From: Pseudomonadota bacterium
GTDB taxonomy: Bacteria > Pseudomonadota > Gammaproteobacteria > Burkholderiales > Burkholderiaceae_D
Direction of reading: 5' to 3'
DNA: 40,658 nucleotides
Assembly (NCBI GenBank): GCA_023422955.1
Contig: JAFAGG010000085.1
Span: 1-40,658, forward strand
The translations under genes and the position numbers were made by a program. The notes under the pieces were generated by a model. The model made no database searches, was not told where the DNA came from, and saw nothing but the letters and a program-made list of their open reading frames with translations. Positions 23,691 to 31,762 of this stretch are shown here, in pieces; position 1 is the stretch's first letter, and every line of letters begins with the position of its first letter.

Positions 23691-24677
23691 TCAACGCACT
23701 GCAGGCATGACATCGTTAGACAAGGCCTTGACCGCGCCTGCTCCGACCGAAGCGCCAAAGCGGCGCAGGACCACGTCGGAGAACCCTTCCTTAGTCGTAT
23801 AGTCGATGATGTCAGTCACCTTCAACTCGTCGCGCGCTACGCTTTCCACCGATCCGAAACCATCCGCCAGTCCCAGTTCGACTGCCTTGGCGCCGGTCCA
23901 GAACAAGCCGGAAAACATGTCCGGCGTTTCCTTCAGGCGCTCGCCTCGCCCATTTCTAACCACTTCGATGAATTGCTGATGAATTTCATTCAGCATGGAT
24001 TGTGCGAATTCGCGCTGACCCGGCGTCTCGGGGCTAAACGGATCCATGAAGCCCTTGTTTTCACCGGCAGTCAGCAAGCGGCGCTCGACGCCAACCTTGT
24101 TCATCATTTCGGTGAAGCCGAAACCATTCATCATCACGCCGATGGAGCCGACGATGCTGGCTTTGTTGACAAAGATCTTGTCTGCCGCGGCCGCCACATA
24201 ATAGCCGCCGGATGCACACATTTCCTCGACCACTACGTACAGCGGCTTTTGCGGATGGGCGGCGCGCAGGCGCACGATTTCATCGTTGATGATGCCGGCC
24301 TGCACCGGGCTGCCGCCGGGGCTGTTGATCAGCAGGACCACGCCGACCGAATGCGGATCTTCATAAGCCCGGCTTAAAGCCTGCACCACTGCTTCGGCGG
24401 AGTTGGTGCTGCCGGATTCGATGGTGCCGTCGATTTCAACCAGGGCAGTATGCGTCACGACCTTGTCCAGCGATCCCGCTCCCAGGCCGAACAGTATCCA
24501 TATCACGAACAGCGTGATCAGCAAGGTGACCAGCCGGAAGAATATATTCCAGCGCCGGCGCGCGCGCTGTTCCTTCAGAATGCCGGCAGCCAGTTTTTCC
24601 AGCGTATTGCGCTCCCAGTTGGGGGCATTCCCGGCTGCTGCCGGACTGAAGGGCTTGCCGTTGTCATTCTCTATCAT
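23691..24677 (-). CDS. sppA: Signal peptide peptidase SppA (short form)
   Basis: SppA is a membrane-anchored serine protease that degrades cleaved signal peptides. The 328-residue form corresponds to the single-domain (36K, Bacillus-like) type rather than the 67K E. coli protein. One transmembrane helix lies at about residues 46-66. The catalytic Ser157 is in CASGGYYVAAAADK and the general-base Lys208 in GENKGFMDPF, with the spacing expected for the Ser-Lys dyad. INSPGGSPVQAG forms the oxyanion region. It is the last gene of the rluC-HAD-Rieske-sppA run and converges on the terminator at 23617-23650. Confidence 0.95.
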   Translation of the reverse strand: MIENDNGKPFSPAAAGNAPNWERNTLEKLAAGILKEQRARRRWNIFFRLVTLLITLFVIWILFGLGAGSLDKVVTHTALVEIDGTIESGSTNSAEAVVQALSRAYEDPHSVGVVLLINSPGGSPVQAGIINDEIVRLRAAHPQKPLYVVVEEMCASGGYYVAAAADKIFVNKASIVGSIGVMMNGFGFTEMMNKVGVERRLLTAGENKGFMDPFSPETPGQREFAQSMLNEIHQQFIEVVRNGRGERLKETPDMFSGLFWTGAKAVELGLADGFGSVESVARDELKVTDIIDYTTKEGFSDVVLRRFGASVGAGAVKALSNDVMPAVR

Positions 24678-24692
24678 GAAACCTTGTCCTGT

Positions 24693-25094
24693 TTAAGCAT
24701 CTTGTTTGACAGACGAATCCCGGCCGGGGCCGATGAATTCATCCGCTTGCCAGAAAATCCGACCTTCCCGCTCCACTACGGCAATGGCCCGCAGTTGCTT
24801 GCCGCGACAAGGACCGCCTTCGCAGCGCCCGCTATCCGGCGCATACAGGGCGCCATGGGTGGAGCACATCAGGTACGAGCCGGTGGACTCGAAAAATTCA
24901 CCTTCCTCCCAGTCCAGTTCTATCGCCTGATGCGCGCAGCGGTTCAGGTAAGCCCGCACCACGCCCCGGTATCGCACTGCAAATCCGCTGGTGCTGTCGC
25001 GTCCCGCCGTCACGGGAAAGCGCAAGCCCTTGCCGCCTTCCTTCAAAGCCTCCGAGTCACAGAGGAAGATGAGTTGATCCGTCCCAGCGCTCAT
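24693..25094 (-). CDS. Rieske [2Fe-2S] ferredoxin-like protein
   Basis: This 133-residue stand-alone Rieske protein has both cluster boxes: Cys53-x-His55 (NRCAHQ) and Cys77-x2-His80 (MCSTHGALY), with 21 residues between His55 and Cys77. Two more cysteines (GRCEGGPCRG, Cys91 and Cys96) belong to a loop usual in this small-ferredoxin branch. No signal peptide or Tat motif is seen, so it is probably cytoplasmic. The partner oxygenase is unknown, and none is encoded nearby. The ATG at 25094 overlaps the HAD gene stop (ATGA). The open frame runs 84 codons further upstream, but that part is only the HAD gene read in another frame. Confidence 0.9.
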   Translation of the reverse strand: MSAGTDQLIFLCDSEALKEGGKGLRFPVTAGRDSTSGFAVRYRGVVRAYLNRCAHQAIELDWEEGEFFESTGSYLMCSTHGALYAPDSGRCEGGPCRGKQLRAIAVVEREGRIFWQADEFIGPGRDSSVKQDA

Positions 25095-25750
25095 GCGTGC
25101 TCGCTCAGCCAGGCATGCAAGTCCACCGTGGAATCCGCTACGAACAAAGGATTCAAGCTGCGCAACTGTTCCTCGGGATGAGCGCCATATCGCACGCCTA
25201 TACCTGCCGCCCCGGCATTCACCGCCATCTGCAGGTCGTGCGTAGTATCCCCTATCATCAGCGTGCGCTCCATGTCCTGGCCCAACTCCTCGGTCAGTTC
25301 CAGCAGCATGGCCGGATGAGGCTTGGAAAAAGTTTCGTCGGCACAACGCGTGGCATCGAAAAACGATACCAAATCCATCGCACGCAAGGCACGATTCAAT
25401 CCCACCCGACTTTTACCGGTCGCGACCGCCAGGAAATATCCCTGGCCAGCCAGATCCGCCAGCATTTCCGGCACGCCATCGAACAATACCAATTCCTGGT
25501 CCTGGGCCAGGTAGTGGTAACGATAACGTTCCACCACTGCGGGGTAATGCTTGGGATCCAGGCCCGGCAAAGCCGTGTGCATGGCTTGCTCCAGGCTCAA
25601 GCCAATGACATGGGAAGCCGCTTCGCGGCTGGGCACTTCCATGCCCAGATCGCGGGCAGCGGCCTGTATGCATTTGACGATTGTCGCTGTGCTATCCATC
25701 AGCGTGCCATCCCAATCAAATACGATCAGGTCGAATTGCTTCTTTGCCAT
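25091..25750 (-). CDS. HAD-superfamily phosphatase (phosphoglycolate phosphatase-like)
   Basis: This 219-residue haloacid-dehalogenase hydrolase has motif I DWDGTLMD with nucleophile Asp12 and Asp14. Motif II is the threonine in AVATGK, motif III the lysine in SKPHP, and motif IV GDTTHDLQMA. The helical cap lies between motifs I and II. It resembles phosphoglycolate phosphatase (Gph), but the exact substrate cannot be read from sequence. It sits 57 bp after rluC and overlaps the Rieske gene by four bases. The rluC-HAD-Rieske-sppA order is common in Burkholderiales. Confidence 0.9.
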   Translation of the reverse strand: MAKKQFDLIVFDWDGTLMDSTATIVKCIQAAARDLGMEVPSREAASHVIGLSLEQAMHTALPGLDPKHYPAVVERYRYHYLAQDQELVLFDGVPEMLADLAGQGYFLAVATGKSRVGLNRALRAMDLVSFFDATRCADETFSKPHPAMLLELTEELGQDMERTLMIGDTTHDLQMAVNAGAAGIGVRYGAHPEEQLRSLNPLFVADSTVDLHAWLSEHA

Positions 25751-25807
25751 CGATATCTTCGCTATCTATATATAGAGGGGGAAGGAAGCGATATCCGCTT
25801 GCTTCAT

Positions 25808-26803
25808 TTATTCAAGGCTATCCAGGAAACGCTGGCATTCCTCGGCCAGCGGCGCCTGCACGGTGACGCCCTCTCCCGAGTCCGGATGCCGGAAAGTCAG
25901 TTTATAGGCATGCAGAAACATGCGCTTCAAGGCCTGCCGATTTCCATTCGCTTTTTGCAACTGCTTGTTCAGCGCAAAATCGCCGTACTTATCATCGCCC
26001 AGAATGGGAAAGCCGGTGGACGACAGGTGCACCCGGATCTGGTGCGTGCGGCCGGTTTTCAGCTCCGCTTCCAGCAAGGCGTAGTCGCCCAGCGTTTTCA
26101 ACAGGTTAAATACCGTGTGCGACTCCAGGCCATCCTGCTGCACGCGCACCCGGCGCTCGCCATCGCTGGCCGTGTATTTATGCAACTTAAGCTTCACGTG
26201 CTGGCGAGCGTTTTTCCACTCTCCCTGCACCAGGGTCAGATAACGCTTGTCCATCTCCCCTTCGCGGATTTGCTCATGCAAATTCACCAGCGCCGAGCGT
26301 TTTTTTGCCAGCAGCAGGATGCCGGAAGTTTCCCGGTCCAGGCGATGCACCAGTTCCAGAAACTTGGCCTGCGGCCGCGCGGCCCGCAACTGCTCGATGA
26401 CACCGTAGCTGACGCCCGATCCGCCATGCACCGCCACGCCCGCCGGCTTGTTGATCACTAGCAAAGCACTATCTTCCAGCAAAATGTCGAATTCGCTGCC
26501 CGGCACATAGGAGTCATCCTTTTCCTTCATGCGCATGGGCGGCACTCTTACCTTGTCCCCCATTTCCAGCCTGTAGGTCTGATCGACCCGTCCCTTGTTC
26601 ACCCGCACCTCGCCGGAACGCAGCACGCGGTAAACATGACTTTTAGGCACGCCTTTGCAGATGCGTAGCAGGAAATTGTCTATTCGTTGACCGGCCTCCT
26701 CGGGCGAAATATCAATAAACTGGACTTGAGGCAGGGCAGCGTCCGTTGCAGGCATGCTTTGCCGGGCCTGCTTACTGCCAGAAAATCTCGCTAAGTCCTT
26801 CAT
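25808..26803 (-). CDS. rluC: 23S rRNA pseudouridine synthase RluC
   Basis: RluC isomerises uridines 955, 2504 and 2580 of 23S rRNA (E. coli numbering). The 331-residue protein has an N-terminal S4 RNA-binding domain (about residues 38-85; AGQRIDNFLLRICKGVPKSH) and a catalytic domain with HRLDRETSG, where Asp156 is the catalytic residue. RTHQIRVHL and HAYKLTFRHP follow. The open frame extends 33 codons upstream without family character, so ATG at 26803 is preferred; an ATG at 26755 is also possible. rluC diverges from rne across the leader region, the same arrangement as in E. coli. Confidence 0.94.
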   Translation of the reverse strand: MKDLARFSGSKQARQSMPATDAALPQVQFIDISPEEAGQRIDNFLLRICKGVPKSHVYRVLRSGEVRVNKGRVDQTYRLEMGDKVRVPPMRMKEKDDSYVPGSEFDILLEDSALLVINKPAGVAVHGGSGVSYGVIEQLRAARPQAKFLELVHRLDRETSGILLLAKKRSALVNLHEQIREGEMDKRYLTLVQGEWKNARQHVKLKLHKYTASDGERRVRVQQDGLESHTVFNLLKTLGDYALLEAELKTGRTHQIRVHLSSTGFPILGDDKYGDFALNKQLQKANGNRQALKRMFLHAYKLTFRHPDSGEGVTVQAPLAEECQRFLDSLE

Positions 26804-27356
26804 TTTGAATATATAATCGGTGCGCCGCGCTCGAAAGCGGGTGCAGCACGTGTAAGAATAAAAAGTAGATTCTACACAGGGGCACGTTGATCGGCCTCGC
26901 ATAGATGCAAATTCGATTGAAAAGATGTGTACGCACCATTCTCCTGCCGATCAGGGTTGCACCCTAGTTGCAATCGGATAGAGCTTGAGAATGCTGGACT
27001 GGACTGTTTGGATTACAAGGATATGTCCGGCAAGCTCTGTCATATCAGAAGCTTGCTGGTTGATGTAGTTGTCGCACGTTTGCCGTTTGTTGATTGAGCG
27101 CGTATGAGCTTGGCCACGCCGCTTGTCGCCCGGACCTTGCCGCTTCTGGCAGTTTGCATGGTTTCCCTGCACAAGCCGCGATCGATCGGCATGTAACGCA
27201 ACTATATCCGCGCCCCGTTGAGGCCCGCCGCGCCATAGCGCGAGACCGCCTCACATCAAGGCAATTCCCTCCCCCATTCATTCCGCTCCCGCGTACGCCG
27301 TATCAGCGGCGACGTACTGCCGCTACCAATATGGCCTTAGGGCCGCGGAGCACAAT
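26804..27356. other. Gene-free region between divergent rluC and rne
   Basis: This 553-bp region should hold the promoters of rluC and rne and the rne 5' leader. I see no convincing open reading frame. Clear stem-loops are GGGTTGCACCC near 26954, the long hairpin at 27027-27059, and AGCGGC/GCCGCT at 27305-27324. A GGCC/GGCC hairpin lies just before the rne ribosome site (GGAG at 27346-27349, seven bases before ATG 27357). I could not identify a promoter with confidence on either strand. Confidence 0.7.
27027..27059 (+). promoter_or_regulatory. Candidate regulatory hairpin in the rne leader
   Basis: CCGGCAAGCT pairs with AGCTTGCTGG (10 bp, one G-U pair). The stem continues inward through CTG/CAG after a single-base bulge, and TCATAT forms the loop. 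It lies about 300 bases before the rne ATG. In E. coli the rne leader hairpins mediate autoregulation by RNase E; equivalence here is an inference. Confidence 0.5.
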
Positions 27357-30347
27357 ATGAAACGTATGTTGTTTAATGCCACGCAGCAGGAAGAATTGCG
27401 CGTGGCGATTGTCGATGGGCAAAAACTCATCGACATCGATATCGAAACCACCGGACGCGAACAGCGCAAGTCCAATATCTACAAGGGTGTCATCACCCGC
27501 ATCGAACCTTCCCTCGAAGCCTGCTTCGTCAGCTACGGCGAAGATCGCCACGGCTTCCTTCCCTTCAAGGAAGTTGCCCGTACCTATTTCCGCGAAGGCG
27601 TCGATGTCCGCAATGCCTCCATCAAGGAAGCGTTGCGCGAAGGCCAGGAAATCATCATCCAGGTTGAAAAGGAAGAGCGCGGCAACAAGGGCGCCGCACT
27701 GACGTCCTTCGTGTCGCTGGCTGGCCGCTACCTGGTGCTGATGCCCAACAATCCGCGCGGCGGCGGCGTGTCGCGCCGTGTCGAAGGCGAAGACCGCCAG
27801 GAATTGCGCGAAACCATGGACAAGCTGGACCTGCCGTCCGGCATGTCCGTGATTGCCCGCACCGCCGGCATCGGCCGCAACGTGGAAGAGCTGCAATGGG
27901 ACCTGAATTACCTGATGCAACTGTGGCGCGCAATTGAAGGCGCCGGCCAGTCCGGCTCGGGCGCTTTCCTGATTTACCAGGAATCCTCGCTGGTGATCCG
28001 CGCGATCCGCGATTATTTCCAGCCCGACATCGGCGAAATCCTGATCGACACCGACGACATCTACGAACAAGCTCAGCAGTTCATGAGCCACGTGATGCCG
28101 GACATGGTGCACCGCGTCAAGCGCTACCGCGATGACGTGCCGCTGTTCTCGCGCTTCCAGATCGAACACCAGATCGAAACCGCGTATTCGCGCACGGTTC
28201 CGCTGCCCTCCGGCGGCGCCATCGTGATCGACCATACCGAAGCGCTGGTGTCCATCGACGTCAACTCGGCACGCGCAACACGCGGCACCGATATCGAAAC
28301 CACTGCATTCAACACCAACCAGGAAGCCGCGGAAGAGGTGGCCCGCCAGTTGCGCCTGCGCGACCTGGGCGGCCTGATCGTGATCGACTTCATCGACATG
28401 GAGAACGCGAAGAACCAGCGCGAGGTGGAAAACCGCCTGAAAGATGCGCTGCATTACGACCGCGCCCGTGTACAGATGGGCAAGATTTCGCGCTTCGGCC
28501 TGATGGAATTGTCGCGCCAGCGCCTGCGTCCGTCGCTGTCCGAAGGCAGCCACGTGACTTGCCCGCGCTGCAACGGCACCGGCCATATCCGCGATACCGA
28601 ATCGTCCGCGTTGCAGATCCTGCGCATCATCCAGGAAGAAGCGATGAAGGAAAATTCCGCCTCGATTCACGTGCAAACCCCGGTCGATGTCGCCGCTTTC
28701 CTGCTGAATGAAAAGCGCGGTGAAATCCTGAAGATCGAAACGCGCCATCGCGTCACCGTCATCATGATTCCGAACAAGCATCTGGAAACGCCGCACTACA
28801 AGCTGGAGCGCATCAAGCAGGACGACCCGCGCCTGGAAGACATGAAGTCCAGCTACAGCCTGGCCGAAGAAGCTGAAACCGACATCGGCTATGGCACCCG
28901 CCAGAAAGAAGAAATCAAGCCGCGCCAGGAAGCGGTGGTCAAGGGCATTACGCCGGATCAGCCCGCGCCCATCGTGGAACGCAAGCCGGTTGCAATCGAG
29001 CAGCCTGTGCTCACCGCCAGCGCCGGCGACAACCTAATTTCGAAACTCTTCGGCTGGCTGCGCGGATTGGTTGCCGCACCCGCGACCGAAACAGCGGCTC
29101 CGGCCGCAGTGGAAAAACCTCAGCAGCGCGAGCGTGGCGATCGCGGAGATCGCAATGGCCGTCGCCGTCGCCGCGGCGGACGTGAGCGCTCCGAGGAACG
29201 CGAAACCACGGCCAAAGCTGAAACCCGCGAAGCCGCACCGGCCGCAGCCAAGGCGGAAACCGCCCGTCCGCCACGCGAGCCCAAGCAGAATCAGCGCGGT
29301 GAACGCGGTCAGCGCCAGCCGCGCGAAGATCGCAAGGAAACCGCCGCCAATGCCAAGACTGCTACCAAGCAGGATGAAGAATTGCTGAAGCCCGTCGCAG
29401 TGCCGGAAGCGATTCCCGCTGCCGCCATTCTGAGCGCAACGGAAGAACCGGTTCCGGCCAATGCTGCCGATGAATCCGTGGCACCGGAAACCGAAGGCGG
29501 CGAACAGGGCGAGGAACAACGTCGTCGCCGTCGCCGTCGTGGCGGCCGCAACCGCAATCGCCGCGATCGCGAGAATGGCGAAGCGGTCGATGCAGCAAGC
29601 GAAGGCGAGCAAGGCGAACAAGCTGAAGCAGGCGCGGAAGAAACCGTCCCTGCCCTGACTGTGGCAACAATGGCAACTGAAGTGATCGCTGCCTCGGAAG
29701 AACAAGCCGCTCCGGCAGAAAAGCCGGCTCCCGTAGTTTCGGCAACGCCTGCAGCGGAACAGGCTTCAGCCACCCAGCTGAACATGTTCGATACGCAAAC
29801 TGCTGCGCCGGCCGAAGCACCGGTAACGCAGGCTGCGCCCGTTGCAGTACAGGAAACAGTATCGATTGAAGTCGACAATGCTCCTGCGCTGGCGAACACG
29901 GCACCTGCCGTGGAAGAAACGGCTATCGAAGCAGAGGAAATTGTGCCGGCAGCACCGGTTGCTGAAGCGGCCTCCACCATGCCGGTGGAAACCGTAGCGG
30001 CAGATGAGGTCAATGAGGTGCAAGCGGAACCTGTGCAAGTCGAGCCAGCAGAAATCAAGGCTGCAACGGCCGAGCCGGTCCAGCCTGAAGCCGAAGACAT
30101 TCCGCGACAATCTTCCTGGGGCGCAACGCCGAGCAGCAACAATGCCGGCAGCGCCATGCAAGTAGAACAATTGCAGGATGTCCTGGCGGCGGCAGGCTTG
30201 ACACTGGCCAGCACCGACCCGGAGAAACTCCGGGCCGTACAGGAAGCGGCGGCTCAAGCCGTGCCGCAAGCACGTGTGCCGCGCGAGCGCAAACAGGCAC
30301 CGCAGGTTGCCAATGAACCGCTGGTCCAGGTCGAAACCCGTAATTAA
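27357..30347 (+). CDS. rne: Ribonuclease E
   Basis: RNase E is the main endonuclease of mRNA decay and rRNA/tRNA processing and the scaffold of the degradosome. The 996-residue protein has an S1 domain (about residues 36-118), and the DNase I-like catalytic core has Asp301 (LVSIDVNSA) and Asp344 (IVIDFIDME). The zinc link is Cys402/Cys405 (CPRCNGTGH), which joins dimers into a tetramer. After residue 530 the protein is disordered. An amphipathic membrane-binding helix lies at about 557-576 (NLISKLFGWLRGLVAAP), arginine-rich RNA-binding patches follow (NGRRRRRGGRERS, RRRRRRGGRNRNRRDRE), and then comes a long Ala/Glu/Val/Pro tail. The start has GGAG seven bases upstream. Confidence 0.97.
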   Translation: MKRMLFNATQQEELRVAIVDGQKLIDIDIETTGREQRKSNIYKGVITRIEPSLEACFVSYGEDRHGFLPFKEVARTYFREGVDVRNASIKEALREGQEIIIQVEKEERGNKGAALTSFVSLAGRYLVLMPNNPRGGGVSRRVEGEDRQELRETMDKLDLPSGMSVIARTAGIGRNVEELQWDLNYLMQLWRAIEGAGQSGSGAFLIYQESSLVIRAIRDYFQPDIGEILIDTDDIYEQAQQFMSHVMPDMVHRVKRYRDDVPLFSRFQIEHQIETAYSRTVPLPSGGAIVIDHTEALVSIDVNSARATRGTDIETTAFNTNQEAAEEVARQLRLRDLGGLIVIDFIDMENAKNQREVENRLKDALHYDRARVQMGKISRFGLMELSRQRLRPSLSEGSHVTCPRCNGTGHIRDTESSALQILRIIQEEAMKENSASIHVQTPVDVAAFLLNEKRGEILKIETRHRVTVIMIPNKHLETPHYKLERIKQDDPRLEDMKSSYSLAEEAETDIGYGTRQKEEIKPRQEAVVKGITPDQPAPIVERKPVAIEQPVLTASAGDNLISKLFGWLRGLVAAPATETAAPAAVEKPQQRERGDRGDRNGRRRRRGGRERSEERETTAKAETREAAPAAAKAETARPPREPKQNQRGERGQRQPREDRKETAANAKTATKQDEELLKPVAVPEAIPAAAILSATEEPVPANAADESVAPETEGGEQGEEQRRRRRRRGGRNRNRRDRENGEAVDAASEGEQGEQAEAGAEETVPALTVATMATEVIAASEEQAAPAEKPAPVVSATPAAEQASATQLNMFDTQTAAPAEAPVTQAAPVAVQETVSIEVDNAPALANTAPAVEETAIEAEEIVPAAPVAEAASTMPVETVAADEVNEVQAEPVQVEPAEIKAATAEPVQPEAEDIPRQSSWGATPSSNNAGSAMQVEQLQDVLAAAGLTLASTDPEKLRAVQEAAAQAVPQARVPRERKQAPQVANEPLVQVETRN

Positions 30348-30374
30348 TCAGGGCGGGATTTGACCGTAGCATGC

Positions 30375-30407
30375 GAAAAGCGAAGGCTCTGCCTTCGCTT
30401 TTCCATT
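30375..30407 (+). terminator. Rho-independent terminator after rne
   Basis: Perfect 13-bp stem GAAAAGCGAAGGC/GCCTTCGCTTTTC with a TCT loop, 28 bases after the rne stop codon. The T-rich right arm (CTTTTCCATTT) supports termination of rne, although the terminal T-run is short. Confidence 0.82.
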
Positions 30408-30500
30408 TCAGGGCGGGTCATGAACTGGACTTGAAGCAAAGCGAATCGTCCCTAAATAGCTTGCATATCAGTCGACCACCCTTCACCCGCAATAGCCTTT

Positions 30501-30587
30501 GTCAAGGGGAAGCCAGGAGCCGCCTCCTGTGAGAACGCCGCGCTCGTGGTATCTTTGACCTCCTGAACACAAGGCAGTATTTGCCTT
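30501..30587 (+). promoter_or_regulatory. Structured leader of moaA (possible RNA switch)
   Basis: Three nested or adjacent stems lie before moaA. GTCAA (30501-30505) pairs with TTGAC (30555-30559) and encloses CAGGAG/CTCCTG (30514-30529, loop CCGC). AAGGCA/TGCCTT (30571-30587) lies directly before the start region. moaA leaders in many proteobacteria carry the Moco-responsive RNA motif; I cannot confirm that this belongs to that family. Confidence 0.35.
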
Positions 30588-30597
30588 GATTTATGCC

Positions 30598-31713
30598 ATG
30601 ACTGAAAGAATCATTCCCCTCGTCGATCACCGCTATCTGGAATCGGTTCCCGCGATTCCGGAACGCCTGGAAGCGCCCACCGGCCTGCTGTCGGATACGC
30701 TTGCCCGGCCGCTGCAAGACTTGCGGATTTCCGTCACGGATCGCTGCAATTTCCGTTGCGTGTATTGCATGCCGCGTGAAGTGTTCGACAAGGATTACAA
30801 GTTTCTGCCGCACTCTTCGCTGCTGACTTTCGAAGAAATCACGCGCATCGCGAAACTGTTCGTGGCGCACGGCGTGGAGAAAATCCGATTGACCGGCGGC
30901 GAACCGCTGCTGCGCAAGAATATCGAGCGGCTGATAGAAATGCTGGCGTCGCTGCGCACGCCTTCCGGCCGCGAGCTCGATCTCACGCTCACCACCAATG
31001 CATCGCTGCTGGCACGCAAGGCGCAATCGCTGAAGGATGCCGGCTTGAAGCGCGTGACGGTATCGCTGGATGCGCTGGATGATGCAGTCTTTCGCCGCAT
31101 GAACGACATGGACTTCGCGGTAGCCGATGTATTGAACGGCCTCGACGTGGCACACCAGGTCGGGCTGGGGCCGATCAAGGTCAACATGGTGGTCAAGGGC
31201 GGCACCAACGATTCCCAAATCGTGCCGATGGCGCGTTATTTCAAAGACTCGCCTTTCATCCTCCGCTTCATCGAATACATGGATGTCGGCAGTTCCAACG
31301 GCTGGAAGATGGATGAAGTGATTCCGTCGGCCGAAGTGGTGCGCCGCATCTCCGCCGAAATGCCGCTGGAAGCAATCTCTCCCAATTACACCGGCGAGAC
31401 GGCCGAACGCTGGCGCTACACCGATGGCGGCGGCGAGATCGGCGTGATTTCCAGCGTCACGCAGGCCTTCTGCAGTACCTGCACGCGCGCGCGCCTGTCC
31501 ACCGAAGGCAAGCTGTTTACCTGCCTGTTTGCGACCGGCGGCCATGACTTGCGCGCACTGCTGCGCAGCGACCGCAGCGATGAGGAAATTTCCACGGTCA
31601 TCGCGCAACTGTGGCGCGTGCGCAATGATCGCTACTCCGAAACGCGCACGGCCAATACCGGCGAATTGAAACGCGCCGACAGAAAAGTCGAAATGTCCTA
31701 TATTGGCGGCTGA
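30598..31713 (+). CDS. moaA: GTP 3',8-cyclase (molybdenum cofactor synthesis)
   Basis: MoaA is a radical-SAM enzyme that, with MoaC, turns GTP into cyclic pyranopterin phosphate, the first step to molybdopterin. The 371-residue protein has the N-terminal [4Fe-4S] motif Cys50-x3-Cys54-x2-Cys57 (CNFRCVYCM) and a GGEPLL SAM-binding motif. The C-terminal cluster has FCSTCTRARLSTEGKLFTC, and the terminal Gly-Gly (MSYIGG) is required for catalysis in this family. The open frame starts at a TTG at 30586; the ATG at 30598 gives a more usual start, but no clear Shine-Dalgarno precedes either. moeA follows 49 bp later, and a structured leader lies upstream. Confidence 0.95.
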   Translation: MTERIIPLVDHRYLESVPAIPERLEAPTGLLSDTLARPLQDLRISVTDRCNFRCVYCMPREVFDKDYKFLPHSSLLTFEEITRIAKLFVAHGVEKIRLTGGEPLLRKNIERLIEMLASLRTPSGRELDLTLTTNASLLARKAQSLKDAGLKRVTVSLDALDDAVFRRMNDMDFAVADVLNGLDVAHQVGLGPIKVNMVVKGGTNDSQIVPMARYFKDSPFILRFIEYMDVGSSNGWKMDEVIPSAEVVRRISAEMPLEAISPNYTGETAERWRYTDGGGEIGVISSVTQAFCSTCTRARLSTEGKLFTCLFATGGHDLRALLRSDRSDEEISTVIAQLWRVRNDRYSETRTANTGELKRADRKVEMSYIGG

Positions 31714-31762
31714 TCGTTGCGCGCGATAGCCGTCTTTGTCACGCTGTAAAGAGAACAAGAAC

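Noticed and set aside
26880..27000. TTGATC and TTGCAA hexamers as -35 elements for rne
   Set aside because: No acceptable -10 hexamer at 16-18 bases from either.
27303..30347. Repetitive composition in the rne 3' half as a DNA repeat array
   Set aside because: Repeats are at the level of Ala/Glu/Arg-rich protein sequence with varied codons, not conserved DNA units.
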